64,000 nt of DNA from Amycolatopsis regifaucium (GTDB lineage: Bacteria > Actinomycetota > Actinomycetes > Mycobacteriales > Pseudonocardiaceae). The first letter of the stretch is position 1. Every line of letters begins with the position of its first letter. The position numbers were made by a program, and so were the translations under genes. The notes under the pieces are model-generated. The model saw only the letters and a list, made by a program, of their open reading frames with translations, was not told the DNA's origin and did no database searches. Positions 35,810 through 45,282 of this stretch are shown here, piece after piece. The stretch lies in NCBI RefSeq assembly GCF_001613935.1, contig NZ_LQCI01000018.1, positions 238,968 to 302,967 of the forward strand, in the 5' to 3' direction.

Positions 35810-36701
35810 CGTCCGCCGGCTTGCCCGGATCCTGGACCTCGACGAGATAGCGCCAGCAGTCGGGACGGCTGCCGTCGAGGTCGGTGAATCCGTATTCCTT
35901 CGCCAATTCGCCGCTGGAGACCGATTTCCCGTTCCAGCGGGCCACCTCCGGGTCACCGGCCAGCGCCGCGACCGCCCGGCCGACGAACGCCGGGCTTTCA
36001 GAAATGGCGAAATGCGGTTGCACCTTCGTGGCGTCCCGCCAATTCTCTTCGGTGACCTGATAAGCGTCGAGCATCGCCTCGGAACGCAACCAACCAGGCG
36101 TGACCGCCACCGCGGTACCGCCGTACGGTTCCACTTCGTGGCCGAGCGCGAACGCCATCCGGTTCACCGCGGTTTTGGCGAGGTCGTAGAAGAACGAAAC
36201 CCGGTAGTTAGCCGAGTTGTACTCGGTGGTCCCGTCGTTGACCTCGACGACCAGCGCGCCCGGTTCCCTGATCATGAGCGGAAGCGCGAAATGACTGGTG
36301 ATGGCGTGGGTGTCGATGGCGAGCCGCAAGGTCCGCAGTCCAGTGTCCAAAGTGGACTCCCAGACCGTTTTGTTCCATTCGATGGGTGCGCCGTAGATGT
36401 CGTTGACCAGGATGTGCAGCGCGCCCTGCTCGGCCTCGATCCTGGCCACCAGCTCACGGACTTCGGCCGCCGCCAAATGGTCCACCCCGACCGCGATCCC
36501 ACGCCCGCCCGCTTCGTCCACGAGCGCCGCGGTCTCCTCGATCGTCTCCGGCCGGTTCATTTCCGATCTCCGGGAAGCGGTACTGCGACCGGTCACGTAA
36601 ACGGTCGCACCGGCCTCCCCCAATCGGACCGCTATTCCCCGCCCCGCCCCGCGCGTCGCGCCGGCGACCAAGGCGATCTTGCCGTCCAATGGTTTTTCCA
36701 T
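35793..36701 (-). CDS. Short-chain dehydrogenase/reductase
   Basis: A 302-residue SDR: cofactor loop VAGATRGAGRGIAV (TGxxxGxG variant), RS after VYVTG suggesting NADP(H), LVNDIYG in place of NNAG, and catalytic YDLAK. It is somewhat longer than classical SDRs because of an N-terminal specificity insert (MNRPETIEETAALVDEAGGRG). It is divergent from the IclR regulator at 36814, which may control it. Substrate unknown. Confidence 0.88.
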   Translation of the reverse strand: MEKPLDGKIALVAGATRGAGRGIAVRLGEAGATVYVTGRSTASRRSEMNRPETIEETAALVDEAGGRGIAVGVDHLAAAEVRELVARIEAEQGALHILVNDIYGAPIEWNKTVWESTLDTGLRTLRLAIDTHAITSHFALPLMIREPGALVVEVNDGTTEYNSANYRVSFFYDLAKTAVNRMAFALGHEVEPYGGTAVAVTPGWLRSEAMLDAYQVTEENWRDATKVQPHFAISESPAFVGRAVAALAGDPEVARWNGKSVSSGELAKEYGFTDLDGSRPDCWRYLVEVQDPGKPADVTGYR

Positions 36702-36734
36702 GGTGCGAACCTAGCAAGAAGTCCGCTTGTTCAT

Positions 36735-36753
36735 GGACCAAAGACCCTGGTCC
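36735..36753. promoter_or_regulatory. Candidate IclR operator, GGACCA-N7-TGGTCC
   Basis: A perfect 6-base inverted repeat with a 7-base spacer in the 112-base region between the divergent SDR and IclR genes, 34 bases upstream of the SDR start. IclR proteins bind short palindromes in such divergent regions. Assignment rests on position only. Confidence 0.35.
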
Positions 36754-36813
36754 GCAATTCACACAATGTGCTACTTTCTTGACTCTTCGTGATTGCCCCG
36801 GCGAGAGGTCGAG

Positions 36814-37593
36814 ATGACGACTGCCGCACGATCCCTGGACGCCACCACTCCCCCGAAACGCACTCCCGGCGCCAGCAGTTCACGCAAGGTCCTGCAACTG
36901 TTGCTTTCGTTCTCCGAACGCCGCTGTGACGCGAGCGTCGCCGAACTCGCCGCGAGGATCGGCACCCCGGTCGCGACGACGTACCGCTATGTCGCGCTGC
37001 TGAAGGAACTCCAGCTTCTGGAGGAGGGCAAGACCGGGCGCTATCACGTGACGAGCCAGGTGATGCCGCTCGCCCGCGCCGCACAGCTCGCCAACGACCT
37101 CGCGCGGCTGGCGCGGCCGGTGATGGAAGAGGCGGCGCGCGAACTGGGCGAGACGGTCCTGCTGTTCCAGCATTTCGGCGATTCGGCGGTCTGCGCGGAC
37201 CGGGTCGAATGCGAACGCGCGATGCGGTTCACCTTCCAGCCCGGTCATTCCGTTCCGCTCGGCGCGGGCGCGTCGGGCAAGATGTTGCTCGCCATGTTGC
37301 CGGAAGGCGAACGGGAGAGGCGGCTTTCAGCGATCACTGAGCGGCGCGGTCCGAGGGTGCGGGAAGAGGTCAAACGCGCCGGCGTCCACCGGTACGCGGT
37401 CAGCTGGGGGGAGCTGGACGACGGCGTCTGGTCGTGTTCGGTGCCGATCCCGAGCGCCGGGCACCGGCCCGCGGTGCTGAGCCTCGCCGCCCCGGCCACC
37501 CGGATCGGCGACGACGCGAAACGCGCCGCCATCGTCGCGCTCCAGTCGTACGCGGGCAGGATCCATCAGGCCGTCGCGTCGTTTTCCCTCTGA
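36814..37593 (+). CDS. IclR family transcriptional regulator
   Basis: A 259-residue regulator. An N-terminal winged helix (KVLQLLLSFSERRCDASVAELAARIGTPVATTYRYVALLKELQLLEEG) is followed by the IclR effector domain (VLLFQHFGDSAVCADRVECERAMRFTFQPGHSVPLGAGASGKMLLAMLP), the usual layout. The ATG with GAGAGG five bases upstream is preferred to the slightly longer frame. The likely target is the divergent SDR gene; the ligand cannot be predicted. Confidence 0.9.
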   Translation: MTTAARSLDATTPPKRTPGASSSRKVLQLLLSFSERRCDASVAELAARIGTPVATTYRYVALLKELQLLEEGKTGRYHVTSQVMPLARAAQLANDLARLARPVMEEAARELGETVLLFQHFGDSAVCADRVECERAMRFTFQPGHSVPLGAGASGKMLLAMLPEGERERRLSAITERRGPRVREEVKRAGVHRYAVSWGELDDGVWSCSVPIPSAGHRPAVLSLAAPATRIGDDAKRAAIVALQSYAGRIHQAVASFSL

Positions 37594-37646
37594 CGCGGCG
37601 GTAATTCGCGCGCGCCCGATGCCGGCGGCGGGGTAGAACTCGATCC

Positions 37647-38141
37647 GTGATCCGACTCGCCGTCGTCGAAGACCTGCCCGTGCTCCAGGACATCGAACGG
37701 GCCGCGGGCGAACCGTTCCGCGCGCTCGGCATGGCCGCGATCGCCGACGACGACCCGCCTTCGCTCGCGGATCTCGCGGCCTACCAGAACGACGGCCGGG
37801 CCTGGGTCTGCGACGACGGCGGCGGTCCGGTGGCGTATCTCCTCGCCGAGGTCGTCGATGGCCACGGCCATATCGAGCAGGTGTCCGTCCATCCGGACCA
37901 TGCGCGGCAGGGCCTCGGACGGCGGCTAATCGAACACGCCGCGGACTGGGCGGCACGGAAAGGCCTGGCGGGACTGACGCTGACGACGTACGCCGAGGTG
38001 CCATGGAACGCGCCGTACTACTCCCGCCTCGGCTTCGTGACACTCGGCGAACAGGACCTCACCGAGGGGCTGCGAGCCATCCGCGCCCAGGAAATCGCCC
38101 GTGGGCTGAACGCTTGGCCGAGGGTGACCATGCGGCGATGA
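37647..38141 (+). CDS. GNAT family N-acetyltransferase
   Basis: A 164-residue acetyltransferase with the acetyl-CoA loop VSVHPDHARQGLGRRLIEHA (Q/RxxGxG/A) and the LTTYAEVPWNAPYYSRLGF motif B. GTG start, 53 bases after the IclR gene. Substrate unknown. The 174 bases that follow contain only the leader of the next small gene. Confidence 0.88.
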   Translation: MIRLAVVEDLPVLQDIERAAGEPFRALGMAAIADDDPPSLADLAAYQNDGRAWVCDDGGGPVAYLLAEVVDGHGHIEQVSVHPDHARQGLGRRLIEHAADWAARKGLAGLTLTTYAEVPWNAPYYSRLGFVTLGEQDLTEGLRAIRAQEIARGLNAWPRVTMRR

Positions 38142-38315
38142 CGGACCCACTTGTTCGACCTGGCGAACGGCCGGGAGGGGCGGCCGGGCGCCGACCCGTG
38201 GCTACCCCGGGCGGGGGACTCGATTGGCCGCATTCATCGAACGTGTGTTCTACTGTGCGCGCCGGCCCCGGAGGGGGAAGCTCCGTGGGCCGGCACCGGA
38301 GCAGAGGAGGCACGG

Positions 38316-38510
38316 ATGGCGGTCAAAATCACCCATCTCACCAATGGTCAGCAGGTCCGCTTCGCGAACGCGGACGGCGCCCGGCGCTATGCCGAGATCA
38401 TCGGTGGCGGGGTCGACAAGTGGCGGTTCACCGTGGTCGGCGCGCACGAGTTCCCCGAACTGTCGGGGCGGGTCGTCAATGTGCCGGTGTGGCGGATGAC
38501 CTCCAGGTGA
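38316..38510 (+). CDS. Small protein of 64 residues, function unknown
   Basis: The frame begins at an ATG with a strong AGAGGAGG site and reads AVKITHLTNGQQVRFANADGARRYAEIIGG... with Lys/Arg-rich, beta-prone segments ending RVVNVPVWRMTSR. Codon use fits a real gene and the ribosome site decides the start. I do not recognise the family. It is followed by the palindromic repeat at 38597, which may end its transcript. Confidence 0.6.
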   Translation: MAVKITHLTNGQQVRFANADGARRYAEIIGGGVDKWRFTVVGAHEFPELSGRVVNVPVWRMTSR

Positions 38511-38596
38511 GGCCGTACCATCGCGCCTCCGCGTTTCGTCCTCTGGTTGCGGTACTTGCACACGCAAGGACCTGAGCGGGCCGGGGCGGACGTGAC

Positions 38597-38646
38597 ATGA
38601 AGGGGCCTTTCATTGCAAAATTTGCGATGAAAGGCCCCTTCATTGC
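38597..38646. repeat. Palindromic repeat, intergenic copy, likely bidirectional terminator
   Basis: Two perfectly complementary 17-base arms (ATGAAGGGGCCTTTCAT and its complement) surround a GCAAAaTTTGC core, so the element folds almost completely. It lies between convergent genes (small protein at 38510 and aminotransferase at 38660). It is the best preserved member of the family that also occurs inside the ATPase gene at 19479. Confidence 0.8.
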
Positions 38647-38659
38647 GTCTCGGCCGAGG

Positions 38660-39931
38660 CTAAACCAGCCGGTCCAAAGCCCTCGGCAGAGCCGACGCGA
38701 GCAGGTCCAGTTCGGCCTCCCCCGCGATCAACGGCGGCGACACCGCGATCCCCTTCGCCAGGTTCCGCACGAGGACACCCTCCTCCCGCGCCGTCCGCTG
38801 CAGCCGGTTCGGCGCACCGGCGTCGGAGGAGAGGAAGTCACTTTTCAGTTCCACCGCGGCGAGGAAACCCAGCCCGGCCCGCACCTCCGCCACCAGCGGA
38901 TGCGACGCCAGTCCGGACAGCGCGTCCGCCAGCGGTTTCTCCAGTTCCCGGCCGCGTGGGATGAGCCCGTCACGCTCGTAGATGTCCAGCGTCGCGTTCC
39001 CAGCGGCGCAGGCGACCGGATGCCCCGCATACGTCGCACCGTGCCGCAGCACCGGCGCGCCCGGCTTGCCGGTGAAGAACGGCTCCGCCACCCACGGCGC
39101 GACGATCAGCGCGCCCAGCGGGATCGTCCCGCCGGTGATGCCCTTGGCGGTCGTGATCATGTCCGGTTTCACGGCCCACCGGTCGATCCCGAACCAGGTC
39201 CCCAGCCGCCCGAAAGCGGCGATCACGCAGTCCGCGACGAACAGCACGCCGTGCTTGCGGCAGATTCCGGCGACCGACTCGATGTACCCCTCCGGCGGCA
39301 GCAGGACCCCGCCCGCGCCGATCACCGGTTCGCAGAAGAAGGCCGCGACCCGCTCCGGACCGACCCGCTGGATCTCGGCTTCGAGTGCTTCGGCGCTGTC
39401 GTACGGCACGTGCGAGATGTCACCCGGCAGTGGCCCGAAGCCCGCCGCGTTGGCGGCGATACCGCCGACGGCCGTGCCGAAACCGTGGGTGCCGTGGTAC
39501 CCCTGCGTCCGCCCGATGACGTGCACCTTCTCCGGCCGCCCGGTGTGCGCGAAAGACGACCGGGCGATCTTGACCGCGGTGTCGATGACGTCGCCGCCTC
39601 CCGAACCGAAGAACACCTTCGACCCCGGTTCCGGCGCCAGCGCGGAAACCCGTTCGGCGAGTTTCAGCGCTGGTTCGTTGGCGTTGTAGCCGAACAGGTT
39701 GTACGAATCGAGCGTCCGCAACTGGTCCGCGACGGCGCGGGCGATCTCCTCGCGGCCGTGCCCGAAGTTCGCGTACCAGAGCGACGCGGTCGCGTCGAAG
39801 TACCGCTTCCCCTCGTCGTCCCAGACGTAGGAACCCTCACCGCGGGTGATGACCAGCCGGTCGCCGTCGACCGCTCCCATGTCCGCGAAAGGGTGCCACA
39901 GCGGATTGTGCGCGGCTGCCGACGCCACCAT
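38660..39931 (-). CDS. Class III PLP-dependent aminotransferase (omega-aminotransferase-like)
   Basis: A 423-residue fold-type I transaminase: SGGGDVIDTAVKIAR, YHGTHGFGTAVGG, the acidic VADCVIAAFGRLGTWFG segment and the PLP lysine at K263 in TTAKGITGGTIPLGALIV. It resembles beta-alanine/omega-amino acid:pyruvate transaminases. The core residue usually Glu/Asp before V/Q (DEV) reads DCV, a small deviation. It lies 99 bases downstream of the GntR gene and may belong to that catabolic operon. Confidence 0.9.
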   Translation of the reverse strand: MVASAAAHNPLWHPFADMGAVDGDRLVITRGEGSYVWDDEGKRYFDATASLWYANFGHGREEIARAVADQLRTLDSYNLFGYNANEPALKLAERVSALAPEPGSKVFFGSGGGDVIDTAVKIARSSFAHTGRPEKVHVIGRTQGYHGTHGFGTAVGGIAANAAGFGPLPGDISHVPYDSAEALEAEIQRVGPERVAAFFCEPVIGAGGVLLPPEGYIESVAGICRKHGVLFVADCVIAAFGRLGTWFGIDRWAVKPDMITTAKGITGGTIPLGALIVAPWVAEPFFTGKPGAPVLRHGATYAGHPVACAAGNATLDIYERDGLIPRGRELEKPLADALSGLASHPLVAEVRAGLGFLAAVELKSDFLSSDAGAPNRLQRTAREEGVLVRNLAKGIAVSPPLIAGEAELDLLASALPRALDRLV

Positions 39932-40030
39932 GTCTTCCTCCTTGTGTTCGTGCTCCCATCCTCACCCGGATCCGGCCGGGACGCGAACACTCCATCGTGC
40001 ACACTTCGCGCCGCGAACCTGTCCGGTCTG

Positions 40031-40720
40031 TCACCGGCGGTCGTAAGCGGCCAGCAGCTGCTTCTCCGCGTCCCGCAGATACTTCTCCAGCGCCGTCTCG
40101 GCCGGCCCGAACCGGCCCCTTTCCAGATCACGCACGATCCGCTCGTGCCGATCCAGGAAAGGCTCGAAGAACGCCCGCGTGTTCTCCGCCAGCACGAAGA
40201 ACAGCCGCGTCTCCGCGAGCACCTGACGCATCGTCGTGCTGATCCGCTCGCTACCGGCCAGATCCCCGAGCGCCTGATGGAACGCGATGCTCGCGGTCCC
40301 GACGGCCTGCCAATCACCTTCGGCCGCCGCGGCACGGCCTTGCCGTACCGCGTCCACGACGCCGGAAAGATCCACAGTGGACAGTTCGGCCGCGCGGCGC
40401 AGCGCACCGCATTCAGTGACCCGTCGCATGACGTAGAGATCGGAGATGTCCTGCGCGCTCAACTCCCGCACGAACACGCCGCGGTTGAGTTCGTGCACCG
40501 CGAGCCGTTCGTGGGCCAGCAGCTGGAACGACTCGCGCAAAGTGTTGCGCGAGATGCCGAGCGCGGCGCTGATCGACGGCTCGGAAAGCCTCGACCCCGG
40601 CGGGAAGACACCTTCGGTGATCCGCTGGCGCAGGATCTCGGCGACCCGTTCCGCCGTCCCGCTCCGTTCGAGCAGGGGCCGGTCGCGAGCCAGCGCCTCC
40701 TCGGCGGCAGGAGTGGGCAT
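40031..40720 (-). CDS. GntR/FadR-type transcriptional regulator
   Basis: A 229-residue regulator: N-terminal GntR winged helix (RVAEILRQRITEGVFPPGSRLSEPSISAALGISRNTLRESFQLLAHERL) and an all-helical FCD ligand domain with metal-type residues (HxxL...). I use the ATG at MPTPAAEEAL; the longer frame overlaps the SDR gene. It closes the overlapping catabolic operon and is the most likely reader of the palindrome at 46927. Confidence 0.9.
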   Translation of the reverse strand: MPTPAAEEALARDRPLLERSGTAERVAEILRQRITEGVFPPGSRLSEPSISAALGISRNTLRESFQLLAHERLAVHELNRGVFVRELSAQDISDLYVMRRVTECGALRRAAELSTVDLSGVVDAVRQGRAAAAEGDWQAVGTASIAFHQALGDLAGSERISTTMRQVLAETRLFFVLAENTRAFFEPFLDRHERIVRDLERGRFGPAETALEKYLRDAEKQLLAAYDRR

Positions 40721-40724
40721 GGCG

Positions 40725-41516
40725 TTACCTGACACCGAGTTCGAAGTCGAGGCTGTACCGGTTGCCGGGCATGGCCCCGGCGGCCTTGGCGCCGTCGATC
40801 GGGAGCGCGACACCGTTGATGAACCGGGACTCGTCGCTCGCCAGGAAGACCACGGCCTTCGCGACCTCCCACGCCTCGCCGACCCGCGCGGCCGGGGTAC
40901 TCGCGGTCAACTGGTGTTGTTTCGCCTCGAAATCCTCCGGCGAGGCAAGGGTTCCGCGCAGCATGTCGGTGTCGATGGCGCCCGGGTTGATCGTGTTCGC
41001 GCGGATCCCCTGATGCGCGTGCGCGACGGCGATCGATTTCATCATGCCGACCAGCGCGTGTTTGGTGGCGTTGTACACCGGGTCGCCGGGGCGGCCCATC
41101 ACACCGCCGTTGGAGGACGTCGTGATGATGCTGCCCGCCTTCTGCTCGATCATCCGCGGCAGCACCGCTCGCGTGCCGAGGAACGCGGCGCGGACGTTCA
41201 CCGCGAAGATGTTGTCGAATTCGGCGAGCGTGGTGTCGGTCAGGGACTTCCCGAGATGGCTGCCGACGTTGTTGAACAGCACGTCGATCCGGCCCGCCTC
41301 GGCGAGCACGCCGCGGACGAATTCGTCGACCTGTTCCTCGTCGGTGGCGTCCACAAGGGAATGCCGGACGCCTTCGACGGGCTCGGCGAGTTCGCGAAGG
41401 TCGCTGGAGAACACGGTCGCGCCTTCGGCGACGAACTCCTTCACGGTGGCGAGGCCGATTCCCCTCGCCCCGCCGAAGACGACCGCGACCTTGCCTGCCA
41501 GCCGGCCCATGCTCAT
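40725..41516 (-). CDS. Short-chain dehydrogenase/reductase of the hydantoinase-like operon
   Basis: A 263-residue classical SDR: GGARGIGLATV cofactor loop, SSDLRE acidic position favouring NAD, NNVGSHLG, and catalytic Ser-YNATK. The ATG overlaps the stop of the HyuB-like gene by four bases. Within the operon it would oxidise or reduce a pathway intermediate; substrate unknown. Confidence 0.88.
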   Translation of the reverse strand: MSMGRLAGKVAVVFGGARGIGLATVKEFVAEGATVFSSDLRELAEPVEGVRHSLVDATDEEQVDEFVRGVLAEAGRIDVLFNNVGSHLGKSLTDTTLAEFDNIFAVNVRAAFLGTRAVLPRMIEQKAGSIITTSSNGGVMGRPGDPVYNATKHALVGMMKSIAVAHAHQGIRANTINPGAIDTDMLRGTLASPEDFEAKQHQLTASTPAARVGEAWEVAKAVVFLASDESRFINGVALPIDGAKAAGAMPGNRYSLDFELGVR

Positions 41517-43225
41517 TTCCTCCCTCTCGACGAAACCGCTGTGTAGTCCTCCGGAAGGCGCACGAGCGCCTCGGGATCTCCGTGATAGGTGACTTCGACG
41601 CCGTACAGTTCGCGCGCGGCTTCCACGGAGACGTAACCGTCGACGACGTCGGCGAGCACGGCCTCCGGCTCCCGTTCGAGTGGGTCGCCGTACCCACCGC
41701 CGCCGGGCAGGATCACGTCCACGGCGTCGTCCGGCCGCAAGTTCACCCGGCTCTTCGACGGCAGGTCGGCTCCACCGGAGAGCCCGAACCGGCCCGCGGC
41801 CCCATCCTGTCCCGAGTCCACTCCGGACGCCGGTCGAAGCACCCGGTCGACGTTTCCGTTGACACTCCAGGAGAGGTCACCGCGGGCGGCCATCGACGTG
41901 CACTGGCCGAGGCCGCCGCGCCACCGTCCGGCGCCGCCGGAGTCGGGGCGCAGCACGCGTTCACGCTGGATCAGCGGTGCCATCGTCTCGATGATCTCCG
42001 TCGGCGTGGACCGCAGGCCGCTCGGGAAACCGGTGGTGTTCAGTCCGTCCTTGGTGGCCCGTGCGCCGATGCCGCCGGTCTGGAAGACGTTGAGCATGAA
42101 CTCTTCGCCCGACGAGTCGGCGCCGCGCCAGATGGTCATCCACACCGCGTCCGCGCTGTGCGCCAAGGCGTTACCGGGCAACGCTTCGTGCAGTGCGGTG
42201 ATCAGCAGGGACGGCAGGAAATGCCCGAGCAGATGCCGGGACGCCACCGGAGCGGGCGGAGCGCAGTTGAGCACCGACCCCGCCGGCGCGGTGACGTGCA
42301 CCGGCCGGAACGAACCCGCGTTGTGCGGCACTTCCGGGGAAATCGCCGCCTTGACCGCGAACGAGGCGTACGCCCGGGTGTAGTTGAGGACGACGTTGAT
42401 CCCGCGACGGCTCTGTGGCGACGATCCACCGAAGTCGAGGTGGATGTCTTCGCCGTCGATGGTCACGGTGACCTTGAGGACGATCTCTTCGTCGTCGAAG
42501 CCGTCGGTCACCAGTTCGCTGGTATACGTCCCATCCGGCAATTTCGCCAGCGCGTCGCGCAGTGCCCGCTCGGAGCGGTTCATGATCTCCGCGGCGACGT
42601 CGTCGAGCGAATCGAGAGCGAATTCCTCCAGCAGCCGCACCAAACTCGCGGCGCCGACCTCGTTCCCGGTGATCTGCGCGTACAGGTCGCCGATGGTCTC
42701 CTCCGGGGTACGCACGTTCGCCCGGATCACCGCTTCGAGATCCGCGTTGACCTCGCCCGCGCGGAGGAATTTCATGATCGGCAGACGCAGGCCCTCTTCG
42801 AAGACCTCGTTGGCCTCGGCCGACACCAGCCGCCCGCCGATATCCGGGGCGTGGCAACAGGAAGCGAACCAGGCGACCAGCCGTCCACGCAGGAACACCG
42901 GCGTGGCCACGGTGATGTCGTTGAGCTGCCCGGCGGTCTGCCATGGATCGTTGGTGAGCAGGACGTCGCCCGGCTCCAGCGTCCCCGGTGGGCAGGCGGC
43001 GACGAAGTGGTGCATCCCGGTCGCCATCGCGTTGGTGTGTCCGGGGGTCCCGCCCACGGACTGTCCGATCATCTCGCCGCGTGAGTCGAACACCGCGCAG
43101 GCGAGGTCGAGTGACTCCCGCACCACCGAGGAGAACGCCGTGTTGACGAGCGCGTTCTGCTGTTCGGCCAGGATCGAATGCAGCCGGTTTCCCAGCACCC
43201 CCACGAGAATCGGGTCGACGCTCAT
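41513..43225 (-). CDS. Hydantoinase B/oxoprolinase family subunit
   Basis: A 570-residue protein of the HyuB/AcxB family: starts VDPILVGVLGNRLHSILAEQQNALVNTAFSSVVRES, has the GDVLLTNDPW and SCCHAPDIGG metal-site segments, and ends in the family-typical GGGGYGDPLEREPEAVLADVVDGYVSVEAARELYGV. It works as a complex with the HyuA-like subunit in ATP-dependent hydrolysis or carboxylation (5-oxoproline, N-methylhydantoin, acetone/acetophenone carboxylases). ATGA overlaps on both sides. Confidence 0.92.
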   Translation of the reverse strand: MSVDPILVGVLGNRLHSILAEQQNALVNTAFSSVVRESLDLACAVFDSRGEMIGQSVGGTPGHTNAMATGMHHFVAACPPGTLEPGDVLLTNDPWQTAGQLNDITVATPVFLRGRLVAWFASCCHAPDIGGRLVSAEANEVFEEGLRLPIMKFLRAGEVNADLEAVIRANVRTPEETIGDLYAQITGNEVGAASLVRLLEEFALDSLDDVAAEIMNRSERALRDALAKLPDGTYTSELVTDGFDDEEIVLKVTVTIDGEDIHLDFGGSSPQSRRGINVVLNYTRAYASFAVKAAISPEVPHNAGSFRPVHVTAPAGSVLNCAPPAPVASRHLLGHFLPSLLITALHEALPGNALAHSADAVWMTIWRGADSSGEEFMLNVFQTGGIGARATKDGLNTTGFPSGLRSTPTEIIETMAPLIQRERVLRPDSGGAGRWRGGLGQCTSMAARGDLSWSVNGNVDRVLRPASGVDSGQDGAAGRFGLSGGADLPSKSRVNLRPDDAVDVILPGGGGYGDPLEREPEAVLADVVDGYVSVEAARELYGVEVTYHGDPEALVRLPEDYTAVSSRGRK

Positions 43226-45282
43226 ACCGTCACCACCAGACTGGCGTCCTCGCCCACCACGCATCGAGCACCGGGCGGAACGACCACAGTGGACTCTCGC
43301 TCTTCGACGATGGCCGGCCCCTCCACGCTGTCACCGGGCTTGAGCCGGTACCGGTCGAACACCGCCGTGTCGACAAAGCCGCCGTTGGTGGGAAAGTATG
43401 CCGGACGACTGCCTTTGCGCGCATTGCCTTCGGCCACCGTGCCCGCGAGTTTCAAGGTGACTTCGGGTGCCGGGCCGGTGGAGACGACCCGCCAGCTGAG
43501 CACCTCGATCGCGACGTCCGGGCCGGTCCGCCGATACAGCTTCCGGTAGGTCTCGGTGAACGCGTCGATCAGGGACTCCGGCCAGTCCCCGTCCTCGACC
43601 GGTACGCGGATTTCATAGCCCTGCCCGGAATACCGCATCTCGGCGACCCGTCGATGCGTCACCTTCGCACCGTCCACACCGGACTTCTCCAGCAGTTCCG
43701 CGCCCTCGGCCTCCATCTCGGCGAACAGTGCTTCCACTTGTTCCCAAGAGAGATCGAGGACCGCCGCACGCGCCGTGCGTACGAAATCGAAAGCCAGTGG
43801 CGCGGTGAGGAAACCCGCCGCGCTCAGCACTCCGGCCGCCGGTGGCGCGACGACTTCCGGCGCACCGAGCGCTCGCGCCACGCCGACGCCGTGCACCGGT
43901 CCGGCACCACCGAACGTGAACATCGGCAGTTTCGCCGGATCCTTGCCTCGTTCGACGGCGTGCACGCGAGCCGCGTTCGCCATGTCCTCGTTGACGCTGG
44001 CGTGAATACCCCAGGCGGCTTCTTCGACGCTGACGCCGAGCGGTCCGGCGATCTTCGACCGGATGGCTTCGCGCGCGGCCTCGGCGTCCAGAGTCATCCC
44101 GCCGCCGAGGAAATACGCGGGATCCAGGTAGCCGAGCACGAGGTCGGCGTCGGTCACGGTGGGCTTTGTGCCGCCTCGCCCGTAGCAGACCGGGCCGGGT
44201 TCGGAGCCTGCCGAATCCGGGCCGACAGTGAGCAGGCCGAGCGCGTCGATCCGGGCGATCGAGCCGCCGCCGACACCGATCTCGATCATGTCGGTGACCG
44301 GGACCTTGACCGGCAGCCCGGAACCCGGCAGCAACCGGTACTTCCGGTCCACTTCGAACTCGTGCGTCACCAGCGGCGCGCCGCCGGAGATCAGGCACAA
44401 CTTCGCCGTCGTGCCACCCATGTCGAAGGCCAGCAGATCCTCGACACCGGCCGCCGCACCGATGGCGGACGCGGCGAGCGCACCGCCGGCGGGACCGGAT
44501 TCCAGGATGCGGATCGGGTAGCGCGCGGCGGTGTCGACGGTCGCGATCCCGCCGTTGGACAGCATGATGTGCGGTGACGGCCGCACCCCCGCGTCGTGCA
44601 GACGCCGTTCCAGGTCGCGAAGATAGCGCTCGGTGAGATCCTGGACGTAGACGTTCGCGACCGTGGTGGACGCGCGTTCGAACTCGCGGATCTCCGGGAC
44701 GACCTCGCTGGACAGCGCGATCCGCAATCGCGGTGCGACGTCGTGGAGCACCTCGGCCGCGCGTCGTTCGTGCGCGGGGTTGGTGAAGGCGTGCAGGAAG
44801 CAGATCGCCACCGCGTCGATCCCGCGGGCGTCGAGTTCGCGGCCGAGGCGGGCGACACGCTCCTCATCGAGTCCAGTGTGGACGGTTCCGTCGGCGAGGA
44901 TCCGCTCGGGGACGTCGAACCGCAGGTGTCGCGGGACCAGCGGGGCGGGGAGTTCGATGAGCAGGTCGTACAGCTCGTACCGATGTTCGCGCCGCATCTC
45001 CAGCACGTCACGGAAACCGGCGGTCGCCAGCAGCGCGGTACGCGATCCCTTGCGTTCGATCAGCGCGTTCGTGACGAGTGTGGTGCCGTGCACGAGCTGT
45101 TCGACGCCGACCGCGTCCAGCCCGGCGTCGGCGAGTGTCTTCTTCAGTCCCTCTTCGACCGCACGGGCGGGTTCGTCGTGCGTCGTCAGCACCTTGCCGA
45201 CGGCGATGACACCGGACTCGTCGAGCACGCAGAGATCGGTGAACGTCCCGCCGATGTCCACGCCGACACGGAGCCCGGTCAC
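43222..45282 (-). CDS. Hydantoinase A/oxoprolinase family ATPase subunit
   Basis: A 686-residue HyuA-type subunit with two actin-like ATPase signatures: GVDIGGTFTDLCVLDE at the N-terminus and FDMGGTTAKLCLISGG near residue 285. EIGVGGGSIARID and FGGAGPVHGVGVARALG are also family hallmarks. No third (gamma) carboxylase subunit is seen, so a hydrolase such as an oxoprolinase or N-substituted hydantoinase is more likely than an acetone-type carboxylase. It overlaps TPP-enzyme and HyuB genes by four bases. Confidence 0.92.
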   Translation of the reverse strand: MTGLRVGVDIGGTFTDLCVLDESGVIAVGKVLTTHDEPARAVEEGLKKTLADAGLDAVGVEQLVHGTTLVTNALIERKGSRTALLATAGFRDVLEMRREHRYELYDLLIELPAPLVPRHLRFDVPERILADGTVHTGLDEERVARLGRELDARGIDAVAICFLHAFTNPAHERRAAEVLHDVAPRLRIALSSEVVPEIREFERASTTVANVYVQDLTERYLRDLERRLHDAGVRPSPHIMLSNGGIATVDTAARYPIRILESGPAGGALAASAIGAAAGVEDLLAFDMGGTTAKLCLISGGAPLVTHEFEVDRKYRLLPGSGLPVKVPVTDMIEIGVGGGSIARIDALGLLTVGPDSAGSEPGPVCYGRGGTKPTVTDADLVLGYLDPAYFLGGGMTLDAEAAREAIRSKIAGPLGVSVEEAAWGIHASVNEDMANAARVHAVERGKDPAKLPMFTFGGAGPVHGVGVARALGAPEVVAPPAAGVLSAAGFLTAPLAFDFVRTARAAVLDLSWEQVEALFAEMEAEGAELLEKSGVDGAKVTHRRVAEMRYSGQGYEIRVPVEDGDWPESLIDAFTETYRKLYRRTGPDVAIEVLSWRVVSTGPAPEVTLKLAGTVAEGNARKGSRPAYFPTNGGFVDTAVFDRYRLKPGDSVEGPAIVEERESTVVVPPGARCVVGEDASLVVTV

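Noticed and set aside
38597..40732. Long plus-strand open frame beginning MKGPFIAKFAMKGPFIA
   Set aside because: It starts inside the palindromic repeat and then runs antisense to the aminotransferase and GntR genes; high-GC shadow.
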